Source of the DNA: Methanohalophilus portucalensis
Lineage (GTDB): Archaea > Halobacteriota > Methanosarcinia > Methanosarcinales > Methanosarcinaceae
Direction: 5' to 3'
Assembly (NCBI RefSeq): GCF_002761295.1
Contig: NZ_CP017881.1
Span: forward strand, 1,673,750-1,737,749
Length of the DNA stretch: 64,000 nt
In this document: positions 27,367 through 37,700 of the stretch, one piece after another
Layout of the letters: each line of letters begins with the position of its first letter
Numbering within the stretch: position 1 is the first letter of the stretch
Translations under genes and position numbers: made by a program
Notes under the pieces: generated by a model
What the model was told of the DNA's origin: nothing
Databases searched by the model: none
What the model saw: the letters and a program-made list of their open reading frames with translations, nothing else

Positions 27367-29145
27367 TTAATCCACTCTTTTAGTACTTGCAGCAGTCTTA
27401 TCCGGATCTACAACCACATCGATAATAGAAGGCCTGATGGATTTGAATGCTTCTCCAAGAGCTTCATCCAGTTTTGCCGGGTCCTCTATCCTATAACCTT
27501 CACCTCCGGTAGTGTTTGCATATTCCGCAAAATTGGGATTAGGGAAACTAACACCAAATTCAGGATAACTGGATCTTAGTTCTTCCTTTTTTATGTTCTT
27601 GAGTTTGCCGTCATTAAAGACAATGACATTGATCCCGAGCTCTTCACGTACAGCAGTGGTGAAATCAGCCATAAGCATTCCAAAACCGCCATCTCCTGTA
27701 ACACATATTACCTGCCTGTCAGGATTATCAAGTTTTGCCGACAGGGCTGCAGGCAGTCCGAATCCCATACTGGCAATATTGGCACACATTAATGTTTTCT
27801 GGCCTTCACACATGAATTTCTTGTAGAACCAGTAGGTATGGTCGCCCACATCTACACAAATTATAGCATCAGTGTTTGCATGGCGTTTAATGGCCTGTAC
27901 CACATAACCGGGATTTACAGGGATGGAAAGATCCTGGGCATCGGCTTCCAGTTCCTCATAATGCTCCTGTTTCATCCGATCGATGTGCTCTAAAAACTCA
28001 GTGTTTTCTTCCTTTTCATCGACAAGAGGAAGAAGGTCTTTAAGTACAAGATCCGCATCACCGACAATCGGAGCATCTACATCAAATGTCTTTCCGATTT
28101 TGGTCGGATCGATATCTATCTGGACAATCCTGATTCCTGAAGGAACAAGGTTTGCCTGTCTGAAACCCGAACCTATGATAACTATAAGTTCACTGTTTTG
28201 TACAGCTTTTGCTGCATGTTTTGACCCTATGGAACCAAGTACACCCAGACTATAACGATCGGTTTCGTGCACCACACCCTTGGCCCTGGAAGTAGTGGCA
28301 ATGGGGGCTTTGATTTTTTGTGAGAGTTGTGTTAGCAATTCACCACTGTGGCGACAGCCCCAGCCTGCAAAGAGAGTGACTTTCTTGTGAGTGTTTATCA
28401 ATTCCGCAGCCTTTTCCACATCTTCATGTTTTGGAGAGGTCTGGTTTGAAACCAGCCTCTTTTCAGCGGAATATACATCCCCGCTAAGTTTGCCGGCCAG
28501 GATATCAGTAGGTGTGCTGAGTACTGCAACACCGGGCTTTTTGAAGGCATATTTAGTAGCCCTTGTGACCAGACCGAGCGCCTGGTTCTCCCGGGCAATG
28601 GTTTCTGTGAATTCAGCAAAGGGGGAGAAAAGTTCTATCTGGTCGATCTCCTGGAAGGCTTCACTGCCAAGATAGACCTCTGCCACCTGACCGGCAAAGG
28701 CAAGCACCGGACTCCTGTCGGTGGCAGCATCCATTAAACCGGTGATAAGGTTTGTAGAACCTGGGCCCGCTATGGAGATACAGACGCCCAGCCCGCCGGT
28801 GATTTTTCCATGTGCAGAAGCCATGAAAGCAGCGGTCTCTTCGTGTCTTGTGAGAATGAATTTTATTTTGTCACTCCTGCGGATGGAGTCTATCAGGGGC
28901 AGGTTGGAATCCCCCGGGATCCCATAGACAAACCTGACACCGAAGGCTTCCAGTTGTTCGACGATCTTGTCGGCAACAGTCGTTTCTACCGATTCATCTT
29001 CCTTTTCCCCGCCTTCAGGAACAAAAGCGGATTTCGGAGCCCCGCATACCGGACATGTATAGTCATCAGGCAGTGAATCAAAATCCTGCCCTTCAACCTC
29101 CTCATCATAAACCCAGTTACAAACCGAACATCTGTATTTTGCCAT
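27367..29145 (-). CDS. Rubredoxin fused to a pyruvate oxidase/acetolactate synthase-type TPP enzyme
   Basis: 592 residues. Residues 1-45 are a complete rubredoxin: CSVC at 6-9 and CPVCG at 31-35. After an acidic linker, the rest is a three-domain thiamine-diphosphate enzyme: Pyr domain with the catalytic Glu in LTRHEETAAFM, a central domain, and a PP domain with GDGGFGMLMADF and NDGKLKN. The closest known types are pyruvate oxidase (PoxB) and acetolactate synthase. The rubredoxin suggests electrons from a decarboxylation go to, or come from, an external one-electron carrier. Substrate not known. No partner gene adjacent. Confidence 0.9.
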   Translation of the reverse strand: MAKYRCSVCNWVYDEEVEGQDFDSLPDDYTCPVCGAPKSAFVPEGGEKEDESVETTVADKIVEQLEAFGVRFVYGIPGDSNLPLIDSIRRSDKIKFILTRHEETAAFMASAHGKITGGLGVCISIAGPGSTNLITGLMDAATDRSPVLAFAGQVAEVYLGSEAFQEIDQIELFSPFAEFTETIARENQALGLVTRATKYAFKKPGVAVLSTPTDILAGKLSGDVYSAEKRLVSNQTSPKHEDVEKAAELINTHKKVTLFAGWGCRHSGELLTQLSQKIKAPIATTSRAKGVVHETDRYSLGVLGSIGSKHAAKAVQNSELIVIIGSGFRQANLVPSGIRIVQIDIDPTKIGKTFDVDAPIVGDADLVLKDLLPLVDEKEENTEFLEHIDRMKQEHYEELEADAQDLSIPVNPGYVVQAIKRHANTDAIICVDVGDHTYWFYKKFMCEGQKTLMCANIASMGFGLPAALSAKLDNPDRQVICVTGDGGFGMLMADFTTAVREELGINVIVFNDGKLKNIKKEELRSSYPEFGVSFPNPNFAEYANTTGGEGYRIEDPAKLDEALGEAFKSIRPSIIDVVVDPDKTAASTKRVD

Positions 29146-29409
29146 GCATTTCCTCCAAGATTCCCCTATAATATGTAGTATTCATGTGACAGGATTGTTT
29201 ATCAAATGCTGGGAAATTCAACCAATGAATTTCCCTTGCATAAGAGGCAAACATCTCCCACTAGAATTGTCAATAGCTGCAAGTCTGATAATTATATGCC
29301 GAAACTATGTTGGTACTAGTGAATGATAATTTTTCCTGTGGGTTTACCAAAATGCCTTGAAAAAGAAGAAATATAGCATAAAAACTTTTTATTTATTATC
29401 CTTATTGCT

Positions 29410-29420
29410 ACATATAAAAG
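29410..29420 (+). promoter_or_regulatory. TATA box upstream of the RNA candidate
   Basis: ACATATAAAAG fits the archaeal TATA consensus and would direct initiation near 29440, about ten bases before the structured segment at 29453. There is no open reading frame of note immediately downstream. Confidence 0.5.
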
Positions 29421-29440
29421 ATTCAGCGGTTTTTGATATA

Positions 29441-29527
29441 TTTAGTGGTTTACCGCGTCAGGGGCCGGGAAGTGACGAATGTACTGAAAAAGCCTTCCAT
29501 TCACTCCCTAACTTTGCGGCAGGTTTT
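29441..29527 (+). ncRNA. Candidate structured small RNA
   Basis: The 578-base gap 29146-29724 contains no convincing gene. Within it, a GC-rich block can fold into one long arm: CCGC (29453-29456) with GCGG (29516-29519), GGG (29467-29469) with CCC (29506-29508), AGT (29471-29473) with ACT (29503-29505), and GAATG (29477-29481) with CATTC (29498-29502), leaving a GAC bulge and a 16-base loop. GUGACGA followed by CUGA resembles C and D boxes but the spacing is too short. A TATA box stands at the right distance. The class is unknown. Downstream to 29724 I see only AT-rich leader. Confidence 0.45.
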
Positions 29528-29724
29528 ATAGGATAATTGGGGTTGAAAGTTGGGAGATCATAAGCAAATTCAGGTTAACGGCATCTGCCACGGATGCTTT
29601 CTATACTTATTCAGTCCCATACCTCGATGGAATTGAAGAGAAATATAAGGAAAATAAAAATAAAATTCACAATCAGAATGATTTAAATAGACCAAATTTT
29701 GAATAAAGCATCACGGGGACATCA

Positions 29725-30375
29725 ATGCCAGTCGATGAAAATATCAAGAGGATTCTCGAAAAAATCGGTGACAGGACACTCATCTGTGTCACCAAGACAA
29801 TTGAACCTGAAAGGATCAACGAAGCCATCCGGGCCGGGGCTGCCATAATCGGAGAGAACCGGGTTCAGGAATATGAAGATAAACGCAAGGAAATCCTGCC
29901 CTGTGAGACACATTTGATAGGTCACCTGCAGACAAATAAAGTCAAAAAGGCTGTTGAGTTTTTTGATGTCATCCAGTCAGTCGACTCCATGAAAGTAATA
30001 AATAATATTGATAGCAGAGCCGGGGATATCGATAAGGTACAGAGGGTCTTCCTTCAGGTAAACATAGGCAATGAACCACAGAAACATGGTTTCAGGCTGG
30101 ACAGGATCGAAGAAGTTATAAACGAAATCCGCTCCCTTCAAAATATACGTGTGGAAGGCCTGATGTGCATCCCTCCTTTTGTCCCTGCCGAACAAACCCG
30201 TCCCTATTTCCAAAAGATGAAAGCCCTGTTTGATGAAATGAAACAGGAAAACCGCGGCAACATCGATATTCAGGAATTGTCAATGGGTATGTCCAATGAC
30301 TACATGGTAGCCATAGAAGAAGGGGCTACAATGGTGCGTGTGGGTTCGGCTATATTCGGGGAAAGGGAGTATTAA
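29725..30375 (+). CDS. PLP homeostasis protein, YggS/PROSC family
   Basis: 216 residues. Cytosolic pyridoxal-phosphate-binding protein of the alanine-racemase N-domain fold. Motifs: ICVTKTIEPERINEAI (with the PLP Lys), IIGENRVQEYEDK, HLIGHLQTNKVKKA, SVDS, ELSMGMSNDYMVAIEEGATMVRVGSAIFG split across the phosphate-binding region. It buffers PLP and affects amino-acid pools in other organisms. Full length; single gene. Confidence 0.93.
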   Translation: MPVDENIKRILEKIGDRTLICVTKTIEPERINEAIRAGAAIIGENRVQEYEDKRKEILPCETHLIGHLQTNKVKKAVEFFDVIQSVDSMKVINNIDSRAGDIDKVQRVFLQVNIGNEPQKHGFRLDRIEEVINEIRSLQNIRVEGLMCIPPFVPAEQTRPYFQKMKALFDEMKQENRGNIDIQELSMGMSNDYMVAIEEGATMVRVGSAIFGEREY

Positions 30376-30500
30376 AGATTTATAATTAATTTTATAGTTC
30401 AATTTGAAATGAGTTTGACCAAACAATTTACTGAAATTTATAATGCAAATAGAAAAATGTACCACATTATTCCAAAAAGAGGCAAAAAGGATTGTTGAGT

Positions 30501-31724
30501 TCAATCCTTTCTTCTCAAAAACATAACCATGAGCAGTGCAAATGTACTTAACACAGTACCAAATCCGGGTACTTCATTTGAATCGGTTGTGTTCGAGTAA
30601 CTTATATTTTCATCTTCTGTCACTTCATCAATTGCTTCTTCTGTACCAGAAATTTCATACTGAGAAGAGTCTATGTTCCCCACTGCAGAAATTGCAAACG
30701 GTGAAAAACCAGGAGTCTCGGATTCATAAATGAAGTAATTCTCATTTTCATCTACGGCTTCTGTTGCAAGTGAAGTCCACTCACCATCATGATACCTGCA
30801 AAGTACTATTGAATCTGGTTCTACATCGTTATCAGAAAGCCATTCCTTGCTCACCTTGAATCCAACTACAGGGTCTTCCATATCATCTTCATCAAAGGCG
30901 ACATTACCTACCCAGATATTCATATTCTGATAGACTTTACCTGGAGCAGGCGAATCTACCAAAGCCGACGTATCTTTCAGTACTTCAATTGATGTTTTGG
31001 TCTGCCCTTCATTTGTCAGAGACTTGAATTGTATGGCCATTACGGCGTTATCATCTTCGTTGAATTCATATCGTACATCTTCACCAGCAGCAACCTTGTT
31101 CACCTGTGCATGCTTGGAGGCAATGTTTTCAAACTCTTCGCCAGTGGCTCCACCGCCACCTCCTCCACTGCTTCCGCCAGAGGGGTTAGGTGACGTGGGT
31201 GAAGTTGGTATATCTCCAATATGAACAGTAATTTCATGGGAACCACTGGTAAATTCAATCATCTCGTTAGATTTCATGTCAGTTTTTGAATCATCTACAA
31301 CAACTGTGAAATCTTCATCTTCAGGAATTGAAGTATTGTCCCATCTCATCTGAGTACTTGATTGAGAAGGCACGTAGAGATTTAATTTCCATTCATCCGT
31401 ACCATTGCTTTTTATGTCTGTTGCAAGACGAGTTACAACTTCATGTTCGCATGGAAAATAAACATCCAGTGCGTCACCTTGTGGTTCAGGTGGAGCTGGT
31501 TTGTCGATATATCTGTCGAAGCCATCTGTTGCATCAGAGTTTATTCCAAATATTCGATCATAAGTTGCTGGAGCAGGAGGTGGTGATGTATTATCCGAGG
31601 AACTTGACAGAGATGTGAAATATAATGTCACATCCCATGAATCATTGTTACCTGTTGAAACAGCAGGTGATGTACTAATCACCAACAACAAAACCATAAA
31701 TGCTATAAAAGGTATTTTTTTCAT
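30501..31724 (-). CDS. Secreted PGF-pre-PGF domain protein with PGF-CTERM tail
   Basis: 407 residues. A signal peptide (1-24), a variable N-terminal part with a Pro-rich and Gly-rich segment (about 185-195), then a domain (about 205-360) matching the PGF-pre-PGF family, and the tail EVPGFGTVLSTFALLMVMFLRRKD: the PGF motif, a membrane helix and a basic end. Such tails are recognised by archaeosortase A, cut and replaced by a lipid anchor. It starts 12 bases after the giant surface gene and is probably translated from the same mRNA, so the two may act together at the S-layer. Confidence 0.87.
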   Translation of the reverse strand: MKKIPFIAFMVLLLVISTSPAVSTGNNDSWDVTLYFTSLSSSSDNTSPPPAPATYDRIFGINSDATDGFDRYIDKPAPPEPQGDALDVYFPCEHEVVTRLATDIKSNGTDEWKLNLYVPSQSSTQMRWDNTSIPEDEDFTVVVDDSKTDMKSNEMIEFTSGSHEITVHIGDIPTSPTSPNPSGGSSGGGGGGATGEEFENIASKHAQVNKVAAGEDVRYEFNEDDNAVMAIQFKSLTNEGQTKTSIEVLKDTSALVDSPAPGKVYQNMNIWVGNVAFDEDDMEDPVVGFKVSKEWLSDNDVEPDSIVLCRYHDGEWTSLATEAVDENENYFIYESETPGFSPFAISAVGNIDSSQYEISGTEEAIDEVTEDENISYSNTTDSNEVPGFGTVLSTFALLMVMFLRRKD

Positions 31725-31736
31725 TTTAAAACACCT

Positions 31737-34700
31737 TCATGGGTTATATGTTGTGCCTTCAACATCGACTTCTGTATCATTTAAGGCAAGAATCCAATAT
31801 CCGTTTCCAACTCCAAGATTTTCAACCTCATAGTATTGCTTATTCCAATTATCCCATGTATAAACTGGAAATAGAACTTCATCATTGTTAGCAAATATCG
31901 ATTCTGTAGATGAGTTTGCAGGGATGATGGGAATTGATACAAGGTTCCAGCCTTTTTGGAGTGACATTGTGTATTTTACTGGAGTTGTATTCGAAGATAA
32001 CACTTCGAAATTGCCTTCTGCTGACTCATAATTTGCCTTTTCGGCAGTTACAGTAAATTTACCGACATCATCTGCTCTATATTCAAAATCACCTTTTTCT
32101 GAAGTTGTACCTATCTCTTCATTGTCTATGAGTATTGATGCATTTTTAATAGCAGCTCCACGGGATGTTACCATGAATACAATTTCCTCACCTTCAACAA
32201 TGGTAGATGGTTCAACATCAATGTCCAAAGATTCATCAGGTTTTGTTTCTACTTCAACGAATGGATAATAGCGGATATTGTCATTATCGTCGGCAACCTT
32301 AAACTTGATTTTACCCATTATGTCGATAATTTCTCCTTCATCAAGATCGACATCATCCTCATTTTCAAGAATGACGCTTTCAGCGATACTTTCAACTGTC
32401 ATCACCCCAAAGTTATCGCCGTCTTGAATATTCATATAATCTTCAGATATTTGGAAAATCCCATCAATGAATACTGCATGATTTTCAGTACCGCTATATA
32501 TCTCAGCAAAATGGATTACAATAAGGGGCAAATCATCTGTATCACCAATATCTTTCTCATATACATATTCATCATTTGATGAAATTATAGTCGAGTCAAC
32601 TTCGTTACCGTTATGGGTCAGTTCAATCATTGCCCTTTCACCGTTGACATCAACTTCCTGAATTTCAAGAGAATAACCTTCTTCCAAAATCAATGAAGAA
32701 CCTGTATAAACAGATTTCTCATCGCCATCGTCTATAAGGACTTCTGAAAAATGGCCGTTGGACATTAGATTAAGATCATAGGTTTCACCTCCGAATTCAC
32801 TATCCTCATATCCCGCGAAATATTTCTCGGACATAAAACCGATTACTTCATAATCTCCCCAGTTTGCATATTCAAAAGCAACTGAAATAGGTGTGGCTTC
32901 ATAAGTAAGGTTGCCTTCATCGATAGACCTACCATCGTATCCCACATAGAGGGATTCACTCAACAGTCCTTCATCTATGTCGTAATAGAATCCTTCGAAG
33001 TTCAACGGAGTCCATGTGGAACCTTGATTCTCAGCAATAGTACCCCTTTGTTCATATGCACCAGGTTCGGATATGTCAACAAAGGGAGCAAACCGCAATA
33101 CATCATCGTCTGCTACTATGAATTTGAGTTTGCCCATGATGTCAATAATGTCACCTTCTCCTAAATCGATGTCATCTTCATTTGACATCTCGATCTTGGA
33201 AGATGTTACATCATCTATCTCCATCTCACCGTATTTATCGCCTTCATCGATTTTCACATAGTCTTCAGAAATTTGGAAGATACCATCGATAAAAACAGCG
33301 TTTGTTTCAGTGCCACTGAATATATCATCTACGTGAATAGTAATTATAGGTATATCCACAACTGAACCAAAATCTTTTTTGTAAACAAAAGTATCCTCCG
33401 AAGAAAGACTGGAATTATCAACTTCAACTCCATTTTTTGAAAGGTTAATCCAAACTCGATCTCCGCTAACATTGATCTTTTCAATGTTAATAGAATACCC
33501 TTCTTCAAGAATGAGAGATGATTCAGAATAGACGGATTCATCATCATCCGTATCTATAAGAACCTTGGTAAGGATACCTTCTGATATCAGACTGAGGTCG
33601 TAATCGATAATGGATGTATCTGTATTTTCAAAACCAGCAAAATACTTCTCTGCCATGAAGCCGATGATCTGGTACTCATCCCAGCCATTGAACTCAAATT
33701 CCTTGGTGATCGATTCGGTACGATACAAAAGGTTATCTTCTTCAATCTCGTGACCACCAACATCAATAGTAGTAGTCATTGATTCGGAAGTGTCACCTGT
33801 CTCAAGGTCATAGTAGAATCCAGAAAAACTTCGGCCATCCCAGGTGTAAGTGGTGGATTGATCGGCATTTTCATCCCATACATAATTTCCGAAGTTATAT
33901 GAACTGGCTTTTGTGACAAGTGTACCAATACTTGTATTTGCTACAAGATCAGGAAACGTTCTGTTATATGCATACACACTGTAATAGTAATTTGTATCAA
34001 AATTTAGACCAACCAATGAGACACTTCGAGATGTGGTTGAACTATTATCCCATATCACATTCGGGTTTTCAAGAGTGGGGGATGTACTAAAAACGACTTT
34101 TGTGTTGGAATTGGGTTGATCAACGTTATAGTTGATATTTGCACCTGTCTCCCCAATTTCATTAACATTTACATCTGCAATTGATGGTGCAACTTCAAAT
34201 TCTGCATTTTCATGTCCTCCATCAACAATTCCCTGTGTCCTTACAATATTACTATTATTTATTGCAATGATTAGTTCGGCACGAGGAATAAGAGCATCTA
34301 TTGTATCAATTAATTTTACTTCGACTTCTTCATTTTCAATTTCAAAGGTGAAATTATCATTGACATCTAAACCTTTGCCCAGTATCTCTGAATCTCTTTC
34401 GTATACGTAAAATGATGCATAATCATTTGAAGGAAATACATCGGCTATATCTATAACAAAATTGTTTACCTGGTATCCATCGCCAGAATCAATAGTTCCT
34501 TTATAGATTACTTCTTTATTGGGATCAGTCAAACTAACAGTTTTAAAATTATTGATGGCTGAACTGGTGAAAACACTTGTATTTGTACTATTGTGTGCAT
34601 AAATAGTGTAGTAGTAAGTAGTATTTTCACTCAAACCAGAAATATCAATGCTACGACTGATAGAAGTGCTGTTTTCCCAAGCAGACCAAGTTGCAACTGA

Positions 34701-37700
34701 AAAGTCAGGAGAAGTGCTATAAGCAATACGTGTAGCAGAATCACTTTGATTTACATCAAAACTTATTGAAGCATAATTTGTGTCTACATTACCTACATTA
34801 ATGTCTGTTATCGAAGGTGCTTTACTGGCTAATGTTTCAAAACTACTAATAGATGAATTTGTGAACGCACTTATATTTGTACTATTGTGTGCATAAATAG
34901 TGTAGTAGTAAGTTGTATTTTCATTCAAGCCAGTAATTTCAATATTACGACTGGTAGAAGTACTGTTGTCCCAGATTTCAGAGGAAGATGAAAGATTTGA
35001 ATAAGTATTGTAAACCAATTTGGCCTTTGCATCACTTTGATTTACAGCAAAACTTATTGAAGCGGAATTTGTATCTACATTACTTATACTGATACTTGAA
35101 ATTGATGGTGAAGTGTGATTCATATCTTCAATTGATTCATTGTAAGAAAGCCATTTATCAACTATATCCGAGTTATATCCAACCCATTTTGAAGCAGCAT
35201 CTCCAGGAGACATTCCACTTTCAATGTCACCCATTACATCTTGGATTTCTTCATGGCTCCAGTTGAAATTACTAATAATTGAGTAGAGTTTGGGCTTGTC
35301 TCTTTTAAGTCCTTGTCTTGAAAGAGTCTCTATATGGTCTGCTTCACCATAGGTTTTCTTCGGATCTTCTAAAATCTTTAAATCATATCTCTCGAATGTC
35401 CAGTGTGGTGTCCAGAGGGTAACTACAATTGGTTCCTCCGATCTATATGCTGCATCAAGAGCAGATGACATTCCTGCACTGCTGCTAGCTTCAAGACTAT
35501 AATTCAAATTATATGTTTCAATAGAATTTTGTGTGTCTTGCATAATACTTGCATCAGGTTCAATTCCAGTAATTTTACCGTTGAACAGTTCCCTGTTTGC
35601 ATTTAAATCTTCAATTGAATTTATTCCATTGATATAGGTAGGTACTGCAAGACCATTTTGACTATTTTCGAGATTTACAGCAACACTAATGATTTGGTCA
35701 TTATATACATTCCAATAGTTTTCTTGTTCTTTGGGCAACCTTGCTGATATAGTAAAATCAAAATGGCCGTCTGCTAATCCCTGATACATTGGACCCACGT
35801 CAACAGCGATTATATCTACTTCATAACCAGCTCGTTCAAGAACCTTTTTCATTACGTTGGTGCTTGCAATATGACTTTCTTTCATAAGATAAACAATAGT
35901 TACTGTTGATTCAATATCATTTGATTGGTCTGCTGTTTTAAAAGAATCAATACTTGTATTAGAGAATGAGTTATCATCAGTACCGTTGTATGCATATGCA
36001 CTATAATAATATGTTGTGTTTTCATTCAAGCCTGAAATAGTAATTCTACGATTTGTAGAAGTACTGTTGTTCCAGCTGGACCAGTATACTGAAGAAAGGT
36101 GAGAAGATGTGCTATAAGCAATACGAGTGGAGGCGTCGCTTTGATTCACATCAAATTTTACTGAAGTGGAATTTGTATCAATATCGCTTACACTTGTAAT
36201 TGAGATTGATGGAGCAATTGATTTTTGTGCTTTTTCCAAGTCAGTATTGTTTGCAATTAGAAGTTCGGCTCCATCTTCTGAATATTGGTAGAATGAATCA
36301 TAAAAAGTAATTGAACCCTCATTATCTTGCGATATGTCAGAAACCCTGCCCAATATAATTAATTTGTTATTTCCATCTATGCTTAAAGTAAATGCAAAAT
36401 TGCTATTCAAGTCAACTATAAAATCATCCACGTATTGTCCGTTCTTTTTTATTTCCATCCAGACTTTATTTCCGTCTACGCTTACCTGTTGAGGTACCAA
36501 TGAATAACCTTCATAAAGACTTATTTCTTCACCGCTATGCAAAGAAAATTTTGCTCCTTTAATAGAATCAGTTAATCTTACGAGATTTATAAGTGGGAAA
36601 TCATCCTTTGATTCGCCATTTGGCGGTATGTAATATGTTGTGTCTCCAATACCATCATCATTAGTATCTGCTCCACTATAATCTCCATACCAATTAGAGA
36701 TCCACAGGTTCGAACCAGTTGTTTCATAAGCATTATGATTTAAATTCTTGTAAATATTATTATAAAGAATGATGTTCTCACTACATTCTATAGAATGTAA
36801 GCCAGCGTTGTTATGGGAAATATTATTTGCTTTTAATATATTGTTGTTTGATTTTTCTAAATCGATACCATAATTTGAATTTTCTGAAATTATATTATTT
36901 TGAATATTGCTGAAATCGGAATTATAGAAATAAGTACCATAAAAATTACTTGACACACTGTTATTTGTGATATGATTGTAATATGAATACCTCAAATAAA
37001 TACCAGACTGAGAATTATGTGAAACGGTATTATTTTGAATATTACTGGAATCTGAGTCACTCAAATATATACCACGATATGAATTATATGAAACGGTATT
37101 ATTTTGAATATTACTGGAATCTGAGTCACTCAAATATATACCATTATAATTACCTGAAACGGTATTATTTTGAATAACATTGGAATCTGAGTCACTAAAA
37201 TAAACACCCTTATTTTTTCTTATGATAGTATTGTTTATAATGACACTGTCTGAAGATTCAGCTAGATAAATTCCTTCAGGATTTGTATTTATAATTCTGG
37301 AATCATTAATTCCAATGAGATTATCAAACAGTCTATTTCCTTTAGACTTGAAAATATAGATACTGCTATCCAATGTATTGCTTGATATTGTATTGTTATG
37401 GGAGTTTACAGTATAAACGTCCCGATTACTGTTGTGTAAATAATTGTTTTCAATTAAGTTGTCATCTGAATAAAATAGATAAACTCCATTTTCATTATCA
37501 GAGATTGTGTTGTTTTTTATTGAGTTGTTTCCCACTTCAAATGTGTAGATTGCATAATTATTTGAATAAACTGAATTATTGACAATGTTATTATTTTCTG
37601 ATTTGATCTTAATTCCACTATCTGCGTCTCCACCATTCCAATCATCACCACTTCCAGTAACATTGAAATTCTGGATAGAACAGTTGTCTGCGGTAATTGT

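Noticed and set aside
29144-29326. 60-codon plus-strand frame upstream of the RNA candidate
   Set aside because: No ribosome site, overlaps the start of the rubredoxin fusion gene, and composition is not protein-like.
29470-29490. C/D-box guide RNA
   Set aside because: The C-like GUGACGA and D-like CUGA are only 5 bases apart and no C'/D' pair with normal spacing is seen.
29560-29706. Open frame ending at TAA 29704-29706 before yggS
   Set aside because: It has no start codon or ribosome site and no recognisable motif; could be a gene remnant but support is too weak.
37016-37200. Regularly spaced near-identical repeats that resemble a CRISPR array
   Set aside because: The period equals 22-23 codons and the repeats are in frame with the beta-helix turns of the giant protein; the spacers are not unique.
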